From: Hericium rajendrae
Lineage: Eukaryota; Basidiomycota; Agaricomycetes; Russulales; Hericiaceae
Reading direction: 5' to 3'
DNA: 64,000 nt
NCBI GenBank assembly: GCA_033439255.1
Contig: CM065881.1
Location: 806,001-870,000, forward strand
Shown here: positions 10,427 through 21,201 of the stretch, in pieces
Layout: the number at the start of each line of letters is the position of its first letter
How positions within the stretch are numbered: the stretch's first letter is position 1
Notes under the pieces: generated by a model
Databases searched by the model: none
The model's input: the letters and a program-made list of their open reading frames with translations, nothing else
What the model was told of the DNA's origin: nothing
Translations under genes and position numbers: made by a program

Positions 10427-12301
10427 ATGATCGAGACCTTAAAAAGCACATTAGGTGCTGCGCTTATCGGGAACTTCATCGCGATTATGTGCGTAGATCC
10501 TTTTGGCATCCCCGAGTATGTTCACGGGAGTCGGTGAACAGGCTTTATGGAATTACGACGCTTCAGTCGTACACATACAGTCAAGACTACCCTGCAGACC
10601 CAACCATGCTCAAACTGCTTGTTAGTGCCTACCCTGTGATTGCTCTGCTTACGGATATCCATATTTTTCGTTGATGTAGGTCTTCAGTGTATGGTACGTC
10701 TGTCTCCGTACTGGACAAAGTTCCTCTTACCTACATATATCGTCTCTACGAAAATACGCAGGATAATTGAAACCGTCCATTCTGTGTTTTGCCTGTGCGG
10801 CATGTACTCCATGTTCGTCTCAAACTTCGGCAGCCATTCCGCGCCGAATGAGCTTTATTGGTGCGTACCCAGCCCTATCTCCGCCGTCCCGTCCTGAATT
10901 GCCATCATCCCACTTTGCTCAGGTCGCAAGGAGTACGTCGCCATCACACAGCCCTCCATACGATCCATGCACTGATGATCACTGCTCGTTTGCAATGCAG
11001 GCGCTCATTCAGGCCGGGGCACGTCGCAGCTTTGTCCGCTCTCATCGTTTCCACTGATCTACATGATCGATCCCACAGGTCATCGTTATGTTTCTGGTGC
11101 ATTGGTGCGCGAACACCTTCCAGTCTTCTGACCCGCTCTCATGCGTACGCCGCATCGCGTGTCCATCAGCTATTTCGCCCGGCGGGTCTGGATGAGTAAG
11201 TTCCCGTGTCTGACATGATGCTGATCGATTCTTGACCTTTGTGGCGTTGACAGTTGGTAGCAACCCGCGGCTTGTCGGCATCATTGTACGCCCTTCGCTC
11301 TGCCGCTCACCCTGATAGGTTTACCAAAACATGTTCACAGCTCGTATTCGCCATCGCGCATCTTGGTGCGTACACTTCTGTTACCTGTAGACCCCGCCTG
11401 ACCAAGACACAGGCTTCGGCATCAGTACATACGCAGTAACGTACGCGTTCCCATTCTTACCCTTCCATCAGGCTCACACAAGCTCTACAGATTCAGGTTC
11501 GACAACTGGGAAGCCCTCCGCGCGGAGACAGTCTCGAAGGTGCGTTCCCCAGCCCCGGCATCTCCGCGCGTGCAGCTGACCCGCCCCAGATCGTGATATG
11601 CGGCGGCCTCAGCAGCGCGTGCGCTGCAGACCTGCTCATCACGGGCTCCCTGTTCTATTACCTCCGCAAGCGGCGTGGCGCCTCTCGACAGTGCGTGCTG
11701 CCCCCCGGCTCCGGCCCGCGTGACGTCGCTGAGCGCGCCTCCAGGAGCTTCGACAGCGCGCTCGGCACGCTCATGTTCTACGTCGTCTCGACGGGCTTCT
11801 CGACCGCCGTGCTGTCCGTGTCGACGGTCGCCACCGTGCGTACTCCCTCCCTCTTTCGAACAGGTGCTGACGATGACGGTGGCAGTTCATGCTCGTCCCG
11901 CACGGCGGCGTCTTCCTCGGGCTCGCATCCATCCAGAGCAAAGGTCCGCACCTCCTCTCCATCCCCGACACGCTCTCACCGCCCCGTCATCCGCCCACAG
12001 CCTACGCCAACGCGCTCCTGACCAAGTACGCCCGCCGTCTCGTCTCGCGTCCCCACTGACAGCCCCCCAGCCTCAACGCGCGCCAGACGATCCGCAACCG
12101 CATGCTCCGCGGCGGGCCCGTCTCCGAGGACGACGCGGTCTCGATCGAGTTCACGAGCGTCCTGCTCAGCGGAATCAAAACGAGCACGCGGGTGCGTCCC
12201 CGTTCTTCTCTATAGTGGGAAACTTACCTGACGTTGGGTTGCTTGGGTTGCAGCATCGCGCGACGACGGCCTTCAGCGGCGCACAGCTGTCGCCGACGTA
12301 G
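10427..12301 (+). CDS. DUF6534 multi-pass membrane protein
   Basis: An intron-rich gene of at least a dozen short exons. Well-supported exons are 10427-10488, 10542-10620, 10680-10693, 10762-10860, 11079-11104, 11170-11195 and later ones to 12301. Joined pieces give family landmarks in order: LGAALIGNFIAIMLYGITTL, QDYPADPTMLKLLV, WIIETVHSVFCLCGMYSM, VIVMFLVHCYFARRVWM, LVFAIAHLGFGISTYA, IVICGGLSSACAADLLITGS, FYYLRKRRG, SFDSALGTLMFYVVSTGFST, then LNARQTIRNRML. This is the Agaricomycete DUF6534 architecture: about seven membrane helices with a C-terminal LNAR motif. Its function is unknown; it should sit in a membrane. One exon between about 10861 and 11078 is not resolved. The last exon reads ATTAFSGAQLSPT then stop. 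Confidence 0.85.
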
Positions 12302-12501
12302 TGGGGCGGTGTAGGGGTGGGTGTAGGCAGAAAGCGCGTGAGCGGGCGGGGACTGTGTAGCATTATGTGTAATTTACATCGGCATTGGTATACCATAGGG
12401 CAAGGGCATGCATGGACACTAGGTACAATAAATGGGTCAGAAAGCAAGGCACAGTGAGATCAGGAAAGCAAATTAGCAAGATTAGTAGACACCCATTGAC
12501 T

Positions 12502-14628
12502 CTACTCATCGTCCGAGCTCTGGTCCTGCAAGAAGGCCATGATGCTCCTCCGCGCTGCATTCTGACAGCAATAAAATAAGTCAACCAACCGTCTCGGGAC
12601 ATAAGACGAAGGACAGAAACGCACCCGCTTCGGTACAACCGAGCCCTCACTCTCCTCGCCGCTCTCCTCTTCGTCCTCTTCACCCGCCTTCGCGCCTTTC
12701 CCACGTGTCTGCCACGGCCGGCCCTCCGCCACGGCCTGCCCGAACTGCTGCACGTCCTCTGCCCAATCCTCGCGCTCAGCCCGCTGATCAGACCCAGAAC
12801 CAAAGCGGCACGCACCAAGCTCCTTCGCGAGCTCGCGCTCCTCCTTGATGCGCCTCGCCTGCTCCATGCTCAGCCGCCCGGTCATCCCGAGATCATTGAG
12901 CAGCCGCCGGAGGTGCGAGATCTGCGCGCCGGGCGTGTCGAGCCCTGCGAGTTCCTTGGACCACACTTTGCGCACGCCGCATGCGACTACGAAGGACTGT
13001 GGAGAAACGGCTGAGTACGGCGCGCAAGGGCGTGGCAAAGGGGAAGAAGTACCTTGAGCCGCTTGATGGTTTCTTCGTCCTTGGAGAGCGGTTCCGCGGA
13101 TTTCTTGCTCGTGCGACGTTTAGAGCTCGATTCGCTCTTTTTCTACACGCATACACCAAGGGAGCGTGAATCAGTCGACTGATCACTGCCGGATGCATAT
13201 GGACAAGTACCTTAGATTCCTAGATTGGCGAAACAAGCCAGACTGTTAGTTACGGTACCCGAAGAATAAGGCGAAGGAACAGACCTTGTCGGCGCTCTTG
13301 CGTTTACGTTTAGGCGCAGGCTCGTCAATGAGCACTGAATCTTCCGAGCCGGAGTTCTATTCGAGCATGGGGAAAATCAATCTCGGCTTGTCAAGGACAT
13401 TAAAAATATGAGGTTACCGCAGCTTTGACAGGCTTGCTCTTTGCAGGGGAGGAAGGTTGTTCTGCCCTTTCGTCTCCATCCTCGACATCGCTTATGGCCG
13501 TCTTGGGAGGCTTTGGGGTAGCTTTCGCCTTTGCCTTCGCAGGTGAAGCGGGCCGCGTCTCATTAATTATGCTTTCGTTTTCATCCTCGATATCGCTCGC
13601 GGCCGCCTTGGGAGTCTTTTGGGCAGCTTTCGCTTTGGCCTTCGCAGGTGAGGCGGGCTGCGTCTCATCTGTTACTACCGAAACTGAAATGAAGCACATA
13701 TTCATGCATGCACGTACCTTCGGCTTTGGCTTTGGCTTCTCCTCATCCTCGTCGATATCCGAGTCTTCGATGATCTCCTATAGATGGTCGACCTATGGGC
13801 ACGTCTTTCCCATGAAGAATCTAGGGTAGGCACGCACCGCAGACTTGAACTCCTTCTCCTTGCTCTTGCTCTTGCTCTTAGAGCGGGGCTTTTTCTCCTT
13901 GGCCTGGACATTACCATTCGGCTTTCTGACCTTCGCCTTCTTCGGGGCTTTCTCCTCCTCTTCTTCATCCTCGCCGCCAGAAGTAACGGTCTGCGCACTC
14001 TTACGCTTGCGCTTCTTCGGCGCGATATCACTTGGCTGTTTCTTAGCCGGAGACGCAGCCTTCTTGGAGCCCGCGCTGTCCTCCTCGTCCGACTGGACAG
14101 TCTGCGCGCTCTTGAGCTTGCGTTTCTTTGGCGCATCAGAAGATGGCGCTTTGGCCTTGGAGAGAGGCTTCTTCGAGCCCTCTCCGATCGCGCTCGCCTT
14201 AGATGTAGGTTTCTTCGAGCCATCTTCCTCCTCCCGTTTTACCTCCGCCTCTGGCTCAACCTGCACCCTATCAGCATCATCCACCTTCTCAGCCTGCCAC
14301 AATCCATCTCAACAAGACACTGCTGTGAAATGGAAAGACCACGCACCACAGCATCGCTCGTCGCGCGCTTCACGACCTTCTTCCACTCCGGCGCGTCGAG
14401 CGTCCCCGAGGGCAGGCCGAGCGCCTCCTCGATGCGTGAGCGGACAATGCGCGGCGTCAGCGAGCTACGGCGGGTTCAAGCGCAGGATCGTCTGGGCGGG
14501 CGCGATACTGCACGATGTGGGAACACGCACCTGAGCGCGCGCTCGCGCCGGGCGGCGAGGACGATGTCATGGGTGTGCGTGGCGACTTCTGCTTCGGACG
14601 GCTGGGGGATAGACATGTTCGACTCCAT
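12502..14628 (-). CDS. HIRIP3-like histone chaperone
   Basis: A leftward multi-exon gene. Exon 1 (14628-14531) starts MESNMSIPQPSE; introns at 14465-14530 and 14294-14346 are clear. Exon 2 encodes a DEK-C-like helical domain (LTPRIVRSRIEEALGLPSGT, APEWKKVVKR). The middle is a long Lys/Ser/Glu-rich disordered region with internal repeats (ASPAKAKAKATPKPPKTA and close copies) and many nuclear localisation-type basic clusters. The C-terminal exon has the HIRIP3 signature: GVRKVWSKELAG, LRRLLNDLGMTGRLSMEQAR, IKEERELAKELG. An acidic tail and DQSSDDE end the protein at 12502. HIRIP3 binds histones and HIRA in animals; I infer a nuclear histone-chaperone role. ACGCGT elements upstream (14718, 14760) would fit S-phase expression. 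Confidence 0.8.
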
Positions 14629-14717
14629 CTACAGTTCTGTAGAGGGTAGGTTGTAGGTTTGTAGCTAGGCGGTATACAACGCTGAGGGGATGGTGGTGGG
14701 CGGTAAGTAGGCGCGTC

Positions 14718-15635
14718 ACGCGTCACACGGACGACTGGGCGCGTTCAAGACGCGGCGCGACGCGTTCTAGCACTCCGTTTATCGCGTCGCTCATGGTCGT
14801 TTTCCAGGACAAAACAAATCCGAATGATTGTGGTATAGTATTCTGATTAAACTACATGGTTCAGCTCTACATCTGCCATAGATCTTTCCCTATATCATTC
14901 TGTATACTGAACTCTCGACTTACCCAAAGTCCTGAGTCTAACCTCTTCCATCCATAGTCCTGGGGGTATTCCCCATCATAAATCAGTAACTTTACCTCGC
15001 ACTGCTGGCACCTCTCCCGAGCACCCCTCTCACATTCGTAAGTACACTCAAGAAGGCTCTTGTGGTCTTCCTCCCACTTCCTTTGGTCGAATGCCGGTCG
15101 TCCCTTAGGGCCTTTGTTTTTGGACCGCTTCTTCTTTTTCTTCTTCTTCCCACTGGCATCACCACTTGATCCCTCCAGCTTGACTTTCTTCGAATCATTC
15201 TCCTGCTTTACACCATCTCCGCCCGTTCCAGCTGACTCGCTCTTACGTTTGAGCGTCCTCAGCGCGCTGGAGCCATCAGACGGTTCTTGCTTGACGGTGA
15301 CCGCAGCCTTGGGCGCCGGCTGTACGGATCCACTTGGAATTCCTCCAGGCTCTTGCTTTACCTGATTTCCGAAGGCCTTTAGCGTGAGCGTAAGACACAG
15401 AATAACAGAAAGGCGCACCATATGGCACGCGTCGCGTCGCTGATCGCGGCTACTTGTCTGGTCGAGCGTTCAGGTTGTTAAGTCGTTGTCCACCCCGATA
15501 GAAACAGCGGGTATACAGGGTATAAATGATAGAGGCGTCACAGGGAAAGGGTATAAATTGCGGTATAATGATGGGGTGGTTAGAGATGTTGAGTTAGTAG
15601 GCGCGCGACGCGTCGCGCGCGTCTACAAGACGCGT
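14718..15635. promoter_or_regulatory. Five ACGCGT (MCB-like) elements around two promoters
   Basis: ACGCGT occurs at 14718, 14760, 15427, 15608 and 15630. The copy at 15608 is the centre of a 20-bp perfect palindrome (15601-15620). The first two lie upstream of the HIRIP3-like gene (start 14628), the last three upstream of the small gene starting at 15421. ACGCGT is the MBF-bound MluI cell-cycle box of yeasts; function here is inferred. The three upstream of 15421 also lie in the 3' flank of ALG5. Confidence 0.4.
14867..15421 (-). CDS. Small Lys-rich protein with a Cys cluster, unknown
   Basis: A single open frame of 184 codons from the ATG at 15421 to the TAG at 14867. The first 20 residues (MVRLSVILCLTLTLKAFGNQ) look like a signal peptide or a membrane helix. 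The middle is nuclear-protein-like: repeated VKQEP motifs and a run of lysines followed by RSKNKGPKGRP. A C-terminal folded part has a Cys cluster (LLECTYECERGARERCQQCE) that could bind zinc, then YPQDYGWKRLDSGLWVSREF. I do not recognise the family. The apparent signal peptide conflicts with the nuclear-like body, so the start may be different or an unseen intron may remove it. ACGCGT elements and several TATAAAT-like words lie upstream. Confidence 0.55.
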   Translation of the reverse strand: MVRLSVILCLTLTLKAFGNQVKQEPGGIPSGSVQPAPKAAVTVKQEPSDGSSALRTLKRKSESAGTGGDGVKQENDSKKVKLEGSSGDASGKKKKKKKRSKNKGPKGRPAFDQRKWEEDHKSLLECTYECERGARERCQQCEVKLLIYDGEYPQDYGWKRLDSGLWVSREFSIQNDIGKDLWQM

Positions 15636-15961
15636 TTGGTCATGTTTGAGCCTTCGAGACGCGCCCATCTTATCTTATCGGCCGAGTGCCGAGTGCCGAG
15701 TCTCAGTCTGTCCTACGCAGTGATTTTTGTTTTCTGGAAAAACTGACCTTGCACCTCCAAGATATAGTCCAGCGGAAACCTATAATATCGGAGAATCGTG
15801 GCATCTAACAAATGATTGCGATTCCGAAGCGATAGAAGATACAATGGGCGCATCGGTGGCAGGCGTGTCATTAACGAATCCCTCCTGTAGGTCACAGATC
15901 AATAGTCCATGGCACAAAAAGGAATAAATAAAGACGGGAATAACTCTACAAATGAAGTCCT

Positions 15962-17235
15962 TTAATCTTCCTTCGCCTTTCCAGCAGGCGCCGTCCATCG
16001 CCCCAGCAGCATGTTCGCCCGTAGAACCAGCAGGTCTCGCAGCATCTGCAGCGAGTCCCACAGCACGCTGAGCTTGCTCCCAGGCACCTCGTGCCACTCT
16101 ATCGGCACTTCTACGACGGGTATCCTTCGCTGCTTGGCGAGAAGCAAAAGTTCGACGTCGAATATCCACGTTGCGAGATGCTGCGCCGGAAATATCTGCT
16201 GCGCAGCAGACCGCGTAAAGAGCTTGAATCCACACTGGGTATCGCGGATGTGACCGACGCCGACGACGCGCAACACAGTGTGCAGGCCATACATGAGGAA
16301 ATTGCGTATCCACGAGCGCTTTGCGTGTCCATGAGCTGCCCTGCCCCTGTCTCACAGCAAGCACACGCACCTTGACCACCGCCTCCGTCTTCACGAGGTG
16401 CGCGCGGCTGCCAACCGCGACGCCCGCCGCATCGCCCGGCGAAAGCATCTCCAGCGCGTCCCACAGCGCCTCGAGATCCTCAAACCGGCTCGCGCCGTCC
16501 GCATCGACCATAAGCAGCCGCCGCCCGCGCCCATGCAGCATCCCATGGCGCACCGCCGCGCCCTTGCCCAGATTCCGTGCGAGCCGCGCAACACGGATCT
16601 CCGCATGTGGGTGTTCGCTCTGTGCAAGTTTGAGCGCGAGGTCTGCGGTGCCGTCCTCCGAGCCGTCGTCGACGATGAGGATCTCGGAGGCGCGGGCGGA
16701 GTGTGCGGCGAGGTGCGCGACGGTGCTCGCGAGCATCGCGGGGAGGCGCGCGGCCTCGTTGTACGCAGGGATGACGACCGTGAGGTCGACGCTCGCGGGG
16801 TCCGCGAGCGCGGGCAGCGGCGCGGTCGCGGCAGGAGCCATGCGGTGCGTCCGGAAGTGCTTTTCGGAGGGGTGCGTCGGGATGGGCGGGGGCGTGAGGA
16901 GCAAGAGGAGTGCGTAGGCCTGTTATAGCAAGCATGCGTGAGTGCTGGTTTAGACTGGTGCATGGAGGGGAAGCATGGTGCAGGGCTGCTGCGGGGCTGT
17001 CACTTTCAGAATGGAGGACGGTGCGAGACCGTGACCGATGTTTCGTCGTCGCCCTGGCGCGCGTCAGAGACGGCCCGGGGCTCTAAGAACAAGGATGATA
17101 TAGGCTCATCATAAGTGGCCGCCCGCAGATGCCCTGTGTGATGCTCATTGATCAGGAAAGGGGGTGGCGACTCACGAGGAGAGCTGCAGCGAGCAGGAGG
17201 GCGACGCCCCCGTAAAGGAGGGTCGGAGTGTCCAT
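15962..17235 (-). CDS. ALG5: Dolichyl-phosphate beta-glucosyltransferase ALG5
   Basis: Transfers glucose from UDP-glucose to dolichyl phosphate, supplying Dol-P-Glc for the N-glycan precursor at the ER membrane. Three exons: 17235-17176 (exactly 20 codons, MDTPTLLYGGVALLLAAALL, an N-terminal membrane anchor), 16919-16371 and 16318-15962; introns are 256 and 52 nt. The product is 321 residues, close to yeast Alg5 (334). GT-A family 2 motifs: DLTVVIPAYNEAARLP, EILIVDDGSEDGTADLA, ARNLGKGAAVRHGML, RLLMVDADGASRFEDL (DXD-like), then IRDTQCGFKLFTR and WIFDVELLLLA. The start is chosen because it adds the expected membrane anchor in phase; the 256-nt intron is longer than usual here but has canonical ends. 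Confident. Confidence 0.93.
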
Positions 17236-18280
17236 AGTGCGAGGAGGTCGATGGTAGACGCTAGTTGAGCATGAGTGAAAAGAGTGGTGTGGGACGACAC
17301 GTCACGGAATGTTGGCAAGACGGGGAGCGAAGCAAGTCGCACAGCCGTACAGCGCTGGACGTCTACATTATCGACTACAAACGTAAGCTAGATGCTATTA
17401 CAAAATTTTGTAGACTTTGTTTAGGGCCGGTCACATGCGTGTAAAGTCCGATCCGCCGCTACCCCTCAGGGCCTCGAGCTCGAGTCTCGAGTCTCGTATT
17501 TCAGACGCATTGTCCAAGTCCAATTTATCATGCCTAAGCTCAAGGCATCATGCACAGTTTGGCCAAACGACGTCCATTTCATTTCTGCATCTCTTTCCTT
17601 CGAACGCGGCCTGGCATCGACGGTCGACCACAATCCATGGCCAGGGAGACATTCTCAAATGCAAGAAAACCTTTCGAAGTCACCTCGAGTAAGTCAGGAA
17701 TAATGCATATACCGTGCACATAGATAGCAAGACCGCGTGATACTAATTATGCTGCATGATTTAATGGCGGAGGCGTCATTGCCTTCATGATGAAACAGCT
17801 TCAGCCCGCAGGAGCTCAAGATCGAGCCAAATAGAACTTATAAAACTGACAGGTATCGTGGCCTGCGCGCTCTTCGAGACGGAGGTCGTTGACCCCAACT
17901 TCTTCAACTCGTGCTTTGGATGTGCAATACGATAAGTAATGGGATTGTTTTTCAACGAGGATTGCAATGTCGTAAAAAAAACTTGAAGATGAACACTAGT
18001 TTTCAGGCAGATTTGAGATAAAAGTGCACCACTGCGCATTAGAGTTGTAGTCTAGGGGTGTATAAGAACGAATTCAGACAGTGCGCGTGAATATCGCGAA
18101 TGTCGCGGTAATTGATCCAGCATTATGTATGAGTTGGCGGAAGATTCCTAGGAGCGGGTATGGGAAGCGAGTGAGCCTTTGACCGTTGGAGATATGGTTG
18201 ACAGCTGCAAACAGACGATGATGACCGGCGATAAGCAACGGACTTGGATAAGCGAACAAGGATAACGAACCTAGTAATCA
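17236..18280. other. Intergenic, no gene recognised
   Basis: About 1 kb between ALG5 and the F-box gene with only short open frames. It should contain the ALG5 promoter at its left end and the F-box 3' region at its right end. Nothing else seen. Confidence 0.4.
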
Positions 18281-20129
18281 TCAATATGTGCCCTCCACCT
18301 CGAATTTTTGCACCATACTTTTCAGTGCTTTGAGCCATCCATCGTTGTTGGGTAATGAACAAGAGGTCAACGTCAACCACTCCAATGGCTTGCCGACCTC
18401 CTTGCGGAGCTGCATCGCACTCATCAGAGACTGCCTGCAAGCTTCGCTGGTGAAGTCGGATCGCTCAAACGTCAGCGAGCTGAGAGCCGGCAGCGGCAAG
18501 AGCGCCGCAGTCGCGGGCTGTGATGCAGCATCCGCTTCTGGCAGGACAATGTTGGCGCTGCAGAGGAAGGTGCAGAACTCGCCCGGTGAAAATCGTTCAA
18601 CAAACGTGAGGGAGGTGATGGCGGCAGCGTTGCCGTCTGGTTGTCCACAAATCTGTTGCCAATCCCACCTATCCCAGCTCAGGTCCGTCATGTGTACATG
18701 TGAGATCAGCCGAAACAGAAGAATCCCGAAGTAATTCTCCATAACTTCGGCCGTATTGTTGTTGTCTTCGAATTGTAGAGAGACACGGCCGCAACTACGG
18801 CCGGGATAGGCCCTGATTTCGAAGCCACAGACCTTGAAGACGTTCAATTCGTCGACGTTGATGGGCATTCTTCCACTAGGATCAACGTGCTTCGAGAGAA
18901 TGGTGAAGAGTTGGCGCACTTCTTCAATGTCTTCGTCTTCAACGTTGGGGACGATGGTCAGGTGCAGATCCACTTCTGAGGGCAGAGATAGATGACTCAA
19001 TGTCAGAGCGACGTCCAGGGGATTTCCTCCTAGTTCTAGCGTCGTAAGTTGGGCCAGTCGTGCTTTGCGGGCGTTTGATGAAGGGAATAGCGGATGTGTC
19101 TCGGGATCCAGATAAGTTGGCAGAGACCCTTGGATCGTGAGATCCTCCAGATCTGGCATGTTCTCTATAGCATCGAGGAACTGTGTCAATGTTGGTGCCC
19201 AGCTTCGGTGAGAAATTCGGAAGGGCAGAGAGAAATCAAGCGAACAAAGCCCATTGAATAAGGGAGAGGTCCATGGGATAAAGACATCAAGAAGGTGGAC
19301 TTCGCGTAATTTGGGAGTATGACAACCAAACAGGTTGTTTGGTGCGTAGTAACACCACTCGGCGTTCGGGTAATTCTATATGTTCTATACGATGAGGCCT
19401 CCACTTCGAGGGAAAGGGTTTCCAACAGGGGTGCAGACTTGTCTGCCCATCTCAATATAATACCCATCCAGGAAGAATCATACATCGACAAATGAAGACT
19501 GTCGACGTGGGACAAATGGCGTGCGATTGACTCAGGATCGTCCTCGTTGATATCGGCATCCTGTTTATTCTCCATCCGGATGGAGACTGGAACCAGCTTC
19601 GAATACGAGAGCATCCGTCTTGCCCAATAGCACCCGACGGACCAAGTGACATGCTTCCACAGGGTTGGTGTTTGAATCGCCACGGAACGCCAATCAGCAC
19701 AGACCTGCATGACGACCATCCAGCCTAGTTTCTTCACAGATGAACCTTTTTTCTTCTCCCTCATAGACCCCAGTCTGCCGTCAATATGACAGCCTAGTTG
19801 TTGCACGTCGCGAAGGATGGAGAAGATTTCGGCGATCACCTCAGGTGGAAGTCGGTTGACCGAAGCGAGAGAGTTGAATTCCGCTTTGAGCGTGGATACG
19901 ACCGTATTCGCTTGATCTAATTTTTGGATAATATCCTGACGTGTTGTCTTGATCATGTTTACTTGACTTGAGACGGCCCCATCGCCCTGTGGCAATGCAG
20001 ACTGCGAGACAGGATGTTCATTACTACTGTTTCAAGGAAATCAAGAAAATCTTGAATTAACATATTCTTTCCCACCACGGATCTGAACGATACTTACTGC
20101 ACGCCTTCATTTAAACCTAGGCCACACAT
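18281..20129 (-). CDS. F-box-like / LRR protein with one frame problem
   Basis: Typical Agaricomycete F-box-like protein, a probable SCF ubiquitin ligase adaptor. Exon 1 (20129-20098, MCGLGLNEGV) splices through a 71-nt intron (20027-20097, GTAAGT donor) into the main exon. An N-terminal coiled coil precedes the F-box: VNRLPPEVIAEIFSILRD and MQVCADWRSVAIQTPTLWK. LRR-like segments follow (APLLETLSLEV, NNLFGCHTPKLREVHLLDV, MPDLEDLTIQGSL, LAQLTTLELGGNPLDV, LSSLTFERSDF). The frame changes near 19355-19383 between LETLSLE and the NNLFGCHTPKLRE part. Removing 29 nt with GT..AG ends would keep the frame, but that is very short for an intron, so this is either a real frameshift or an unusual intron. 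Upstream of 20129 no other gene is seen. Confidence 0.7.
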
Positions 20130-21201
20130 CGGGAGCACATAAGTCCTCACTAAACAGTGTCGACGTCAAGGTATAAACACTGTTGAATGTTGTTGATCAA
20201 GATAGCTGAGAGATTGGTCAGCTTTATAGAGACGAATAGGCATGCATCAAACACCTACTCCGTCCCAAGGATATCGTAGGGTACTCTGATAGTCCTTCGT
20301 TGACGATTGAGTAAGATTGAGTATGGTTTCAGAGCAAGCGCTGGAGCTGGACTTGACACAATGAGTGCTTAAGCGCCCGTCGTGGTGTTATCTTATCTTA
20401 TCTCCGAGAAATCGTTCTTCTTTCTCAACGCGCTATGTTAGCCTTGCTAATGCTGACTATACCACCCATGTCTATCGTTAACCCTCCGTCCCAGGAATGA
20501 GGTCGAGGTTAATCCAAAACATGTAAGTTAGTTGCCAGGCCATTGGCTTATGCGCTTCCCAATCTGTCCCCCACGACAATTACGAATACCGCATCTCTGC
20601 TCCGCATCGTCGCGCTTGCTCTCATCTCCAGTGTCACAATCGCATCGCGACAGCAAGTTTGACGGGAACAACTCATGGGCATCACAATCCGTCGTACTTT
20701 AGGAAATCCAACTTAAATTACTCTGCTGCAGCCTCCGAAAGCATCGCTAGTTACACTTCAAATGATCTCAGCATGTAGCCCTTCCATTCGCTGTGCCATG
20801 TACGATTGACTTGGGAATCATCAAACTCGTGTAACCATCCAAGCACTATCTCGGAGACATGCAATAGACAGTCCAATTCCATTCACGGGTTGTTTCCACC
20901 AGCAGCAAGATAACACTGGATAGAGCACATACACCGATGTCCCGCGAGCCACTTCATGAACGCGGTGGTATGCCATGCGTCGCGGTTGCGAGCGCTGTCG
21001 ATGAAGCTCAATACATGGTTCTGAACATTGTTGCTAACCTTATTCACTTCTGCGCTTACATACCCCGTGCAGAGTAGATTGTCCTAAGAATAAATGCCAC
21101 TGGTAAGTTGGTACATACAAAATCAGGAGATGATGGCGTCAATAACCGGAGAAATAGCTGAGTGTCTGAATGAACCGCACTGTCTTTAAGAACGAGGACC
21201 T
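20130..21201. other. Intergenic, no gene recognised
   Basis: About 1.07 kb between two leftward genes, with no open frame of note on either strand and no recognisable repeat beyond a short TCTTATCTTATCTC run near 20390. It probably contains the F-box promoter. Confidence 0.45.

Noticed and set aside
11593-12301. Overlapping long plus frames at the end of the DUF6534 gene
   Set aside because: Fragments of the correct exons read through introns; the spliced model explains them.
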